Assembly (NCBI RefSeq): GCF_032854445.1
Contig: NC_088303.1
Location: forward strand, 34,823,265-34,887,264
Length of the DNA: 64,000 nucleotides
Reading direction: 5' to 3'
Origin: Liolophura sinensis
Taxonomy: Eukaryota > Mollusca > Polyplacophora > Chitonida > Chitonidae
The notes beneath the pieces were generated by a model. That model saw only the letters and a program-made list of their open reading frames with translations, had not been told where the DNA came from and did not search any database. Below are positions 1 through 9,891 of the stretch, in pieces (position 1 is the first letter of the stretch; the number at the start of each line of letters is the position of its first letter). The position numbers and the translations under genes were made by a program.

Positions 1-104
1 CCGCTATCAATATCAACAATATCACTAAAGAAGATTGATATTTTGCAGACAGAATACAGAATATATACAAAAATACAATTCTTTTTATCTATTAAAGCAT
101 GTTA

Positions 105-731
105 AAGATAGCTCGGTAGAGCTGTGATTACGTATACTATCACAGCTCTGTGTTGTTTCATAAGGTTACCTTGAACACCTCTGTACTTCCCTTGCTGGCT
201 TCACAATACTACTGCAGGGCACCAAAAAAATTGTCTGTCCATAGTCACCCTCGACTCAGCTATCAATTCCAGGCAGGTGTTCCCATATGTCATCAACAGT
301 AAACCAGCACAAGCAGGAAACTATTGTGGAAACTGGATAAATTCCTACTCTACCTTCCATGTTTGAGTGCGTACTCCTCACAGCCCATACAAGGGAGATA
401 ACTACTGACACTTCTACCATATTGTGTAGATTAAACTTTTCTACAATTTTGTTGATTTGAGAAATGTTTTTAGTCATCAGTGTTGATTATGGTTCCCTCT
501 AGGTCACTACTGGTGAGACTGATCCTAAACCATTAGCAAGAATGCATGTCAAAAGGTCTAACTTGCCCTAATAGTGGCAGTGGTAATTGTATACATGATT
601 CCCCTCACTGTGAGGAGTATGCAGTTGTATACTGAAGCCAGCATAGGACGTGTAGAGGTGTTCAAGGTAAGCTTATGAAACAAGACAGAGCAGTGATAGT
701 ACAGGTAATCACAGCCCTATAGAGTTAGATA
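105..731. mobile_element. Foldback/MITE-like element with ~100-bp inverted arms
   Basis: The stretch at about 105-206 is repeated in inverted orientation at about 630-731. Read as reverse complement, the right arm matches the left through the GGGCTGTGATTAC, TACTATCAC, CTCTGT, TTGTTTCATAAG and TTACCTTGAACACCTCT blocks, with scattered mismatches (roughly 85% by eye). About 420 bp separates the arms and has no coding signal. This arrangement is typical of non-autonomous foldback or MITE elements. I could not define a clean target-site duplication, so the outer ends are approximate. No transposase is visible. Confidence 0.5.
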
Positions 732-2047
732 AACACCAAGAGTCATTTCGCAAACAATAGGATTCAATTTTCAGTTCAAGTCAGTATTTCACTGTCGTTA
801 TATTGCCAGAACTGTAGAATGTTCCATGTGCTGTTGTCTGGCATTTAAACGATAATGTTTTGCCTCATAAGAGGACGTCAGTGTTGCTGTTGTTGGATGG
901 TGGCATGGGAGCATTTAACCGCGCATGCGTCACAGCTTGCGACAGAATGTCGGTCTATATTTCTTGTTTACTGAATGTCTACCCACTGAGGTATATATGT
1001 ACCTCCATTGTCTACCATGGTTATGTCTCACAATGGGAGTTTTACCAATAAAGCCAGGATGAAACTTGCAGGCTCCTTCCTTCATCTCTGTGGCAGCAAA
1101 TGTCCCCAGGCAGTTAAGGCACCTGCTACCTTCAGCCAACGCTCGATGTCCTTTTATCTTTGTCCCCGAGTTGTGCCTTTAGAGGAGTAACAACAACAAC
1201 AAAGACATTCTCAGCAACACCTTTTTGTCAACTCGACATGTGCATGGTTTTCTCATTACACAACTGTTAAAGAGATCCAAAGGAAATAAGCCCACACTAA
1301 CGGCTTGTAGAGCCTAATGAGTGGATGATGCTCATGTGGCGGTTTGCGCGCTGCAGTGTTCATTAAAAACCACTTGACTTCCACCAATATGTTATGCATA
1401 TCTGCACATCACATGGTGGAAAATTCATCAGTAACCTGTCAAGGACCGGGGGTTTTCGCTGCCAGTAGTGTAGATTCCTTCACCGTTAACACATGCAAAA
1501 TTCTTGGGCATGGTGTTAAACACTAATTAAATTGACCTCGCCATCTAGACTTGGTCTACTATCAGAAGAAATGTGGATGTTCAGCACTGAGACCCAGACT
1601 ACCTCATGGTTGAAAACGAAAGTTACAAATCTGATACTTGGACTTGACGAACTAAATCTTAGTACATGCAGTAACATATGTAAATGCATCATTTATGGTA
1701 TATTACAAAGGATGATCTAATGAAGAAATTATTTTATCCACTGCCAAGCATGACTGAAAAATCCATTTTTAGGTCTCCCGGGTTTGCGAAAATTTATATT
1801 TTGTATACTGATACTTACATTTTATGCTGCTGAGTTCTTTTCCTATGATATTCAGCCTTGTTCAGATTCTTGATATCCTGGAAACCTGCAGAAAACACAG
1901 CCGAATACAGTCCAGTTCTGAATACAAAATCTACAGTGAAATAAATTCAATATTGATCACCCTTAGCATATTTAAATTAATATATTGATAGTCAGGACTT
2001 GGATCTCTGCAGACAGGGAGTTTCATAACAGTCCTGAACAGTTAATG
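732..2047. other. Non-coding stretch, nothing recognised
   Basis: Only short chance reading frames (about 60-70 codons) occur here, overlapping on both strands. I see no splice-framed exon, no known domain and no clear repeat. It may be intergenic sequence or a long intron of an unseen gene. Confidence 0.4.
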
Positions 2048-2049
2048 TA

Positions 2050-2277
2050 CAGGGTGTCCCAGAAATCGTGCACCATCCAGGTTGAGGTTGAATGCTTGAG
2101 CGATGTGTTGCCCCATCTCTTCCAAACATAAAAACCAATTCAACTCTTCTTGTACTGTTAGTTTATTAGCCATAATTAACTCTGCAAGAGAGAAAAAAAA
2201 AATTAAAATCAGAATTAAATCTGAAACACAGAAAAAACATGAAAATCAGGATGGTGCAGAACTTCTGGGACACCCAG
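2050..2277. mobile_element. Tc1/mariner-type MITE with ~30-bp terminal inverted repeats
   Basis: The 228-bp element begins CAGGGTGTCCCAGAA and ends TTCTGGGACACCCAG, perfect 15-bp termini. The inverted match continues with slight divergence through GTGCACCATCC / GGATGGTGCA. Each end is flanked by the dinucleotide TA (2048-2049 and 2278-2279), the target-site duplication expected of Tc1/mariner superfamily insertions. The interior is A-rich and has no transposase, so this is a non-autonomous element. Confidence 0.7.
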
Positions 2278-2663
2278 TACATTCACAGGGCCGGCGGAAT
2301 GTTAAGGAATTTGAGTGAGGGGCGTGGCAGCTTCTGTATATCGTTTTCCCTAAGCTGAGGATTGTCATTACGAAATAAAATCACGAAGTGTCACTTTGTA
2401 GGGTTTTAATGTGGAACGACTCTCTATGAACTTTCAAGATTTAAAACAGAACTGTAAGGTATAAACAACCTATGGGAGAATTCAAGCTAAAATTTACAAA
2501 AATGTGAAAAGGTAAGAGTTGCTGAGGCTGAAATGTGGAATGACTTTCTAGAATATGTTTACATTCTCTATAACTTTATAAAGTTTCAAACAGAATGTTA
2601 CATGAAGGCTACAAGCATTTTATAGGAACATTATGCATACAGAAACTCAACAATTCTTACATA

Positions 2664-3730
2664 CTAGTACATTTTCATAGTTGCAAATATGTTCATTTTC
2701 TGTATTTCCACCTTAGGGATGATAAATATTTTGGTCAGCCATGAATTACCTCCCTTCGCCTGAGACTGCTCATGGTTCTTCCTTTTTTCACGAGCCAGTA
2801 AAGAGGACAAGCGCTTTTTATTCCTTAAATCATCGTAGTCTCTCACCTGAAATAATTCAGTTCTTCTGAATTTGGGAATCTGGGTAAAAAGTGTTCTTTA
2901 ATAAAATAAGCTTAATAAAGTGTGGGCATAGTGCACTAAAGTTAAAACTAAACTTAAGTTTCTGTTTAGGTACTTGAAATGAATCGCAAACTTACTATAC
3001 TAATACATATTAAATCTAAAAAAGGGGGGCATGTTACAGTTTTTTTATAAAATGTCAGAATAACTTTGCAAAAAACATGTACTGAAATTCATTCAGTCCG
3101 TCCATGTCATAAGACATTGGAACATGCCTCCACACAGAATGTTAACATAATAAATTAAATGGTTTTGTCATTTTGAAATAGGACAAAAATTACGATGAAA
3201 ACCGTTTAAACGTACTCGTTGCTCATGTATTTTTCGTTTTTCTGTGACTTTCCTTGCTCTTTCCCTCAGTAAGGTTCTGGCCATATCTAAATTTGCCACA
3301 GAACCACTTTCAATTCGAATCATTATGTGCTGAGCATCAGAAATCATTTCACGACCCTGTAGCTTTATGCTACACTCTGTTTTCTTCCTGATTTCCTGAA
3401 AACCCTGTCCACATTTTCCAATTAAAAAACCAATGTAGTCCCATGGAAGGTTTAGCGCCAGGACAGTTGTCAGCTTGTCATTTTTCGAATTTGTACGACA
3501 TGTGGGATATGTCTGATCAAACTCTGAGTTGACTATCTTTGCCAGCATGACAACCAGTCTTTTCAATCCATCTTGATTCACAATTTCAAGGGACTTAAAA
3601 CTATCCAGTAAGACTTTCGCAGAATGACTAGAAAAAATATTTTCTTTGTCCAGTCGGCCTTGTCCAGGATCCAACAATTTTTGGACTTGAGTGTATGACT
3701 TGGAGAATTCATGGTCAATGAAGTCACAAT
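2664..3730 (-). CDS. KH-domain RNA-binding protein, partial (3' exons)
   Basis: The main exon starts at 3730 after a T-rich tract ending TTTACAG and enters in phase 1. It encodes about 190 residues with a type-I KH domain whose core reads LPWDYIGFLIGKCGQGFQEI; GKCG is the GxxG loop that contacts single-stranded nucleic acid. The domain continues through IKLQGREM and ends in a basic helix (TLLRERARKVTEKRK). Two 3' ends are possible: read-through to TGA at 3168-3170, or splicing at GTACGT (exon end 3216) to an exon starting at 2846 after TTTCAG. The second option adds in frame a charged tail beginning VRDYDDLRNKKRLSSLLARE and reading to a stop at 2664. Upstream exons are not identified, so the N-terminus is missing. 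KH proteins act in RNA binding, splicing or translational control; the exact family is not recognised. Confidence 0.7.
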
Positions 3731-4090
3731 CTGTAAAAAAAAAAAAAAAAAATAATGATAATAATAAATAAATAAAAGTCAGAATTAAGGATATATAATA
3801 CGGTAAATTCCATATGGCACTATATTAAATCTCTTACATTTTTTGGTAATGTTTAAATACAGCTTTCTAAGTCAGAAAAGACGACTGGGAGTAAGGTGAA
3901 TTAAAATTAAATAAAAATTTATTTTTTCACCATAACAATGGTTATAGCCATTTTATTCTTATATTTAACATATCCTGACTTTAGGTGTTTAGAAATCCCT
4001 TTCATATACATGTACATTACAAACCTCATAAATTTATTTGTGGACTCAAATTGTTTAAGGGCCTTGCCATCCAACCCATCTGACAAGTTC

Positions 4091-4192
4091 TCCAGTAAGG
4101 CGTAAGCTTAGCCATGAAGTCGTGTGTTCGAATCCCGCTTATGCCGTTTTGGCTAAGTCTTTGTCATTTAGGCGATTGCCTTACTGGCTTTG
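4091..4192. repeat. Nested inverted repeat around a tRNA-like B-box
   Basis: CCAGTAAGGC at about 4092 pairs with GCCTTACTGG at about 4182, and inside it CTTAGCCA pairs with TGGCTAAG. The loop carries GTTCGAATCCC, a perfect RNA polymerase III B-box. No A-box or full cloverleaf is present, so it is not a functional tRNA gene. It looks like part of a tRNA-derived retroelement or another element with an RNA fold. Confidence 0.35.
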
Positions 4193-4310
4193 GATGTTTC
4201 CTCTTGTCGATCTCTTTCCAATTTCTTTTCCCTTGTCACCATCAAATAATTAGTTATTCTCGATTGTGGCGCATAATCCACTTATTCGTATGCTTAATTT
4301 AGACCTATAC

Positions 4311-4440
4311 GATGGTGGGAGGAACTTGAAAGCCGGAAAGAGCCCGGTAGACACCCATGATACGGAGAGGAAGTCAGCATGATCTGACCGCGACCGAATT
4401 CGTGAGAGGCTCCTAAATTAATGTGCTGCGCTGGCAAAGC
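4311..4440 (-). mobile_element. Diverged tRNA-derived SINE (family A), minus strand
   Basis: In reverse orientation this shares the family-A landmarks: GATGGTGGGAGGAA, CGGAAAGAGCCCGG, ACACCCATGA, GGAGAGGAAG, GTGAGAGGCTCCT and GTGCTGCGCT. It is heavily mutated and lacks the AATAAA-type tail, which marks an old insertion. Confidence 0.55.
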
Positions 4441-5729
4441 TTTACCACACGGACGCCTTTACCCCTAGTACTAATATTGAAAATACAAAAATATGAATAA
4501 ATGCTAACCTTGCGCTGACTGGTCTTTGTTTTGACAGGTACACAGAATCCCGCCGATCCTGGCTGACTGAGAGTGTGTCAATTTCCCGGCTCTCCTCAGC
4601 TGATTGAGGACAAACTCAAGTCGACATCTAAAGCGACTTCCATGCTTCAAACAGTTCTCCATGATTTCTGTCACAGCGATCGGTCCCTCCTTTTAACAAC
4701 AACACCTGTATGCCTGAAAGATGGAAGCCTAGCTGTAAGCGTACAAGTGTATGTCCATGGTTTTACCACAGTACAGAGCTCTAAACTCGCTTAGAAGGCT
4801 TTTTTAGGCGTGTATATCACATCATGGTGACATAGTACCTGATATATTTATCAATTTCCGCATGGTGACGACTTGAAGATTGCACCACATTGCAAAGCCA
4901 TAAACAAACAATACCATGTGCTGCTTGTTCTCAGGGAGCAGTCATTGTTCTGATGACATCCTGACCCCGACTAGGTCACTTGCCGCTCAGCACCCCACCC
5001 ACCCCCACCCCCACCCCTCCGGTACAATGAGGTATTAACATAGCTATCTACTCTTATTTATGTGGTAGTTAAGACGATTGTGTTATGTTGATATACTTGG
5101 TTGTAGTACAAGTGTTGCCTCCATCATGGAATTAAACACAAGGCGTATAGCCACACGTGAATATCCGGCTACGTACATGTATACAAGTCACAGCTCAGTC
5201 AGCAAAAAATCCCAGCATAGGGGCCTATAGGCTGCATATATTTGGACCAGGAAGCAGACCTACATAGGCTTTAGTACACATGTATCAGTGTAATAGTTTT
5301 CAGGGGCTCATGTTTTTTAACCGATGTGTTTATTACGCATATATATTTTCGTATAGTCGAATATTATATTTTAAGGCAGGTGTCCAGGTATTGCGACCAG
5401 CTGCAGGCATGCATTCTACAGAATCTATGTATACCAACATGTGACGAAGATGACTTTGCCATTGTCTGAGACTAAGCAATCATATGTTTGTTTATTTATT
5501 GGTTTGCAATGTGTTCGTAGTCTTAATATGCAACAATATTGGTGAAGGAATCGGTCATAGCAAAATAATGAGTGATAATTTTAAACATTAATGAGATTTA
5601 TGTATAATTATTACACTTATGACTTTGGCCTGGTTTATGTGACGAGAGGAATTATCATAGGTTACCTATTTACGACAATAGTGAGTAGAAATACATGCTG
5701 GACAGCGAATTTGGATAGATTATATTTTC

Positions 5730-5768
<39 letters not shown>

Positions 5769-6078
5769 TTCATTTATTTATTTATTGGGTTCATACATTC
5801 AGTTATTTATTTCCTGGGGAGTATTTATTCGTGAAGGAAAGTGTAGGCTTTTACACTTTTTTTTTTGGTGTTAGAAATAAAAATGCATTTTTTCGTTATC
5901 CTTTATCAAATGGATAATTTTTTCCAATAATATTAATTAACCATGAGGTTTGAGCGTCATGCTTGCGTGAACTGCATGCATGGATTCAATTCCTATCTGG
6001 CCAGGTAACCACAAATTGAAAATGGAGACCTTGTTGGTGTATCTGTTTCAGGGTAGGCTACTGTGACTTGCTTGGGTA
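4441..6078. other. Non-coding stretch with a (TTTA)n microsatellite
   Basis: No convincing exon is seen. A C-rich run lies near 4995-5022 and a (TTTA)n microsatellite of about 60 bp lies at about 5728-5788. The 108-codon frame across the microsatellite is low-complexity Leu-Ile-Phe-Tyr and is not considered coding. Confidence 0.45.
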
Positions 6079-6085
6079 CTCATGA

Positions 6086-6250
6086 TTTATTTATTTATTT
6101 GATTGGTGTTTTACGTCGTACTCAGGAATATTTCACTTATACTACGGCGGCCAGCATTATGGTAGGTGGAAACCGGGCAGAGTCCGGGGGAAACCCACGA
6201 CCATCCGCAGGTTGCTGCAGACTTTCCCACGCACGGCTGAGAGGAGGGTG
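6086..6250 (-). mobile_element. tRNA-derived SINE (family A), 5'-truncated
   Basis: The tail-first order (TTTATTTATTTGATTGGTGTTTTAC, then CACTTATACTACGGCGGCCAGCATTATGG) puts this copy on the minus strand. A 7-bp CTCATGA direct repeat (6079-6085 and 6251-6257) brackets it. The tRNA-like head is missing, as expected from incomplete reverse transcription. Confidence 0.75.
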
Positions 6251-6552
6251 CTCATGACACTGATGCGTTTATTTATTTCATTCGGATTTAACTCATGCGC
6301 AAAATATTTGATTGATAAATGCGACCAATTTGAGGAGAAAAGAAGATAAGAAAATGTCATCTTCATTTAAGCAAGCGAGCAGTGTCCGACATCATCTATC
6401 TTGATTCACTGAGCTTTCCTTCATAAATATGCATGGTTCACGACCCAATCAGTTTCCACGTTACAAAGGTCGACATACTCCTCACTTATTGACATTGATA
6501 TTCAATACAACAACATGAGATGAGGCTGTATTGAGTGTATGCTGTGTATGGA

Positions 6553-6622
6553 GTGAGTGAGTGAGTGAGTGAGTGCTTGGGGTTTAACGTCGTACTCAAC
6601 AATTTTTCAGTCATATGACGAC
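6553..6622 (-). mobile_element. SINE family B tail fragment with (GTGA)n end
   Basis: This 70-bp piece is the reverse complement of the 3' end of the full-length family-B SINE at 43344 (GTCGTCATATGACTGAAAAATTGTTGAGTACGACGTTAAACC, then CACT repeats). The exact 11-bp duplication CTGTGTATGGA flanks it at 6542-6552 and 6623-6633, so it is a genuine, severely 5'-truncated insertion and not only a microsatellite. Confidence 0.75.
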
Positions 6623-6633
6623 CTGTGTATGGA

Positions 6634-7302
6634 ATAAAGCTGTTTCACACAAGACGCAGGAGTCTTGGTGCAAAAGATCGGGTCATTTGGAGGTAAAATA
6701 GGCTTGATTGAAATTAGTGGCAAAAGACAACATAGGTTACATCATCGCTATCACAGGTATTGTCTGATAGCACATTGACTTTCCGCTGCCTGTTCGTTTC
6801 AGTAGGAGCACATCGATCACCGTTCATAACACTGCTTATTGCTGTTGTATAATGTGTCAATGAATAAGTCCGAACGTGTATGCATTTGCTTCGAAATATG
6901 GAAATACGGACTTATAAGGGACAAGATTCGCTGAAAATGCAATGGCAGAATTAAGTACGCTTTGCCATAAACCATAGGTTTAGTAGATTTCTGAAGACTT
7001 CTATAGCGCGTATCAGCCTTGCTGACAAGAAGATGCGAGTAGAATGCGCCATGGAAATATTTTTTGTTAAACGATCTGAGTGGAAATGGTTTGAGCGTGA
7101 TGATCGGTAGGCTACAGGGTGCTTATTGCTTGCGGCACGGGAAGTGGCGCTTTAGGTGAACAAGCCAGCTTTCCAGCGAGGCGCAACCACAAAAACCACA
7201 CAACTGATTCAGTTCTGTTAAGCGGTTAATCTTATCGAATCGAAACTTGGTACATGGCGTCAGATGTACATGATGACAAGTTACAGGTCAAGTTCGATTT
7301 TC
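6634..7302. other. Non-coding stretch, nothing recognised
   Basis: I see no exon, repeat or RNA gene in this interval. Confidence 0.35.
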
Positions 7303-7597
7303 GAGGTCTCCGTGGCAGAGTGATTAGGTTGCTAGCGCGACACAATCATATGTTTGGGCGAAGTCGTTGAGAGGTTAAGCCACCCAATAAAGTCGCTGTG
7401 AGTTCAAGCCAACCAATATCGTCGCTGTGAGTTCAAGCCCCGCACTTGCAAGTTCCACTGCGGTCGTTCGAGGGAAGGCTGCAGCAACCTGCAAATCTGC
7501 CCGGCTTCCTCCCACCATAATGCTGCATGACCACCGTATAAGTGAGTCATTCTTGAGTACGGTGTAAAACACCAATCCAATAAAAAAATAAATACGT
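7303..7597 (+). mobile_element. Diverged near-full-length SINE (family A)
   Basis: It starts with a tRNA-like GTCTCCGTGGCAGAGTG head (A-box region) and contains GCTGTGAGTTCAAGCC (B-box) twice, because a short internal segment is duplicated. It ends in TTCTTGAGTACGGTGTAAAACACCAATCC plus an A-rich tail. Substitutions and the internal duplication mark it as older than the copies at 17.5 and 35 kb. Confidence 0.65.
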
Positions 7598-8721
7598 TCC
7601 AAATAAATACGATTTCCAGGCACTTAATTTGTGTCTTGTTTTTGCTTTTCTTTCAAAACGATTGGCTATTCTGAATTGGATCTTGCATGGTTTGTGACTT
7701 GTCCTCATGAAGCTGTGTAGGTAACAAGTTGGAGTTTCGCTGTGTTCCATGTGGAACAAATTATGGCCATTTTTGTTCTGTTTTTATGAATATAGTTTTT
7801 ATATCCTGACGGCTTCGACCACTAGGGTACATGCATTCCTCGTGCAATAATTCCAGAATGCTTGTTAACATGGCTCCAAGAAGAATCTATATCCGACTCT
7901 TGTTTGAACGAAATTTATAAACTATTAGCCGGTCTCTGTTTTGTGGCGACCTTAAAAAGGCCGGTATATTTCACCCATCGCTACAGAATCTACATGAGCA
8001 GGTTAAGAATCCTGCAAATGGCTTTCAGGCCAAATGTCTTTTGGTCAAATTGTGAAAATTTGAACTTCTAAACTGCTCGTACTATCTGTTTTTGTTATTT
8101 GAAATTATAAAACTGTTATTAGATGATAATGAGAGATATTTTCAGTTCCCTCTGTTATTAAACAAAAGTTGTAACAAATCTTTATTGTTTTATTACGTAT
8201 TACGTTAGGATTTATTACGTATTACGTGACGATTTTCTGTGGATGTGTAGTCATATAACACGTATGTAGTACACAAGGACTGCAAAGGTACGATGTCTTG
8301 TACTGCAGCTTGATATATCTATGTAGCCCGTGAAATCTCCAGTGGTATCACAGGGTATAATTGATTTGTTTTGCCTTGTACTGGTGCAGTTAATTCCTAG
8401 GAATGGACGCGCCGACACAATCCAATGCGTGCTTGTAAGTATGAAGCTCAGTTGCTGTATAGACAATGGTGTAATAGCTGCAGGGTACAGGAGATTTCCC
8501 TGGATGTTTCACTGACTATAAGGTCAAAAATTAGTAACAAGTGATTGTCAGCTTCATCCAAACAATGGAAGAAAAGTTCAAACTTTGCAATCGTCTTATG
8601 GAAGCATTTATACCATATAAGAGGTATGCCGATTGGTGTTGATAAATACTGGTTGTCCGTCGTATTAGATTCTCCCGGATTCTGTCCAATTTCCTCTCAT
8701 CATAAAATGGCCGCCCTTGTA
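7598..8721. other. Non-coding stretch, nothing recognised
   Basis: Short frames of 60-70 codons occur on both strands without splice-site support. A direct repeat of TTACGTATTACGT near 8194-8226 is the only pattern noted. Confidence 0.35.
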
Positions 8722-8965
8722 TAGTTATTTATGTGAGTGGTGTTTTGCTCAATATTTCACTTAAATACGACGGCGGCCAGCATTATGCTGGGGGGAAACC
8801 GGCCAGAGCCGGGGGAAACCCACAACAATCTGCAAGTTGCTATCAGGCCGGAGTGGAAGCCAGCATGAGCTGGACCTGAACTCACAGCTACTGCATGAGC
8901 CGCAGTCGTGTAAGTAAACTCTTCTTGAGTGTGGCGTAAAACACAAATCAAATAAATAAATAACT
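8722..8965. mobile_element. Composite of two SINE (family A) pieces in opposite orientation
   Basis: The left part (about 8722-8898) is a minus-strand copy lacking part of its tail motif. The right part (about 8898-8965) is a plus-strand 3' end (TCTTGAGTGTGGCGTAAAACAC, then AATAAATAAATAA). The two abut inside the tRNA-like region. This could be a nested insertion or an inversion during reverse transcription. Confidence 0.6.
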
Positions 8966-9891
8966 GAATAAAGCTCCAAACTCCTTAGAAAGGTCATATA
9001 TTATACAGGAGACATTTTAAAGGTTTTAGGGAATATTAATAGTACCTCAAATGTAGTTATGTAAAGGACGTCATGAATTGTTGCATGGCCTTCGAAAATT
9101 GTGAGACACGGTTTGACGTTCTTTGTAGAAGACGGTCTATCTCTAAGTGAAATATTTCCAGTGTTCCGTGTATTAGATTGTTGTTCACGATTGTTTCATT
9201 TGTTCGATAGCGGTGAGTTTTATGGGTGGAGGAAGTTGGAGAATCTGGAATACACAACCAGCCTTTGCCAAGGTACTGACGAACTGACATGTGTGTAACG
9301 TACAGACAGGTACACGATCTTGATGGTCAAGTATTGGTGGTTTGTTGAAGACAAGTGGTCTTCAACGAACATAAATCTGCGCAAACGACCACACGACCGT
9401 CTCGGACCGCTTATTGTCACAAAGCAGTGCGAGCGGGTGGGGTTATTCAGAAATTCCCTGTTCAGGGCGTTGAACTCCCACCCCAATTGCCGTGGTGATT
9501 GAAAAGTGAACATCTTAACCACACACAACCGTCACAACCGTCTCACTACTGTTTGGATGACAGAATGCAACGCCGTGCTATCAACAAAGGGAGACAAGTG
9601 TCACAAGGTTCTCGTAAAGAGCTGTTAATCACAATGGCTATATTACCTTAAAGAAAAAACAAGAGCGACACACAGTTTACATAAATCATTCGACAGCTTT
9701 CTTCAGTATATTATCAATGGCGGCGATATGTCACAATGTTTCAGGCAAAAGAAGGCGCACTTCGAGGATCTGTTGTCACAGAGCAACGTATTCCCAAATT
9801 ATCGTCTCAGCGCAAATTTATATTTGGCTTTTACTAAACGAAGATAAATGTAAACTGGTTTATAAGTCTTTGAGTCTTATAGGCTTCGCCT

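Noticed and set aside
4573-4794. 73-codon plus-strand frame that looks coding (QLIEDKLKSTSKATSM...)
   Set aside because: It opens at GTG soon after an in-frame TGA, has no usable acceptor and no recognised domain.
6063-6366. Short ORFs sharing GVLRRTQEYFTYTTAASIMV
   Set aside because: This peptide recurs wherever a family-A SINE occurs; it is translation of the repeat in the antisense direction and not a protein family.
9340-9370. 13-bp hairpin GTTTGTTGAAGAC / GTCTTCAACGAAC
   Set aside because: Perfect but for one G-T pair, yet isolated and without T-run or gene context; chance or repeat remnant is as likely.
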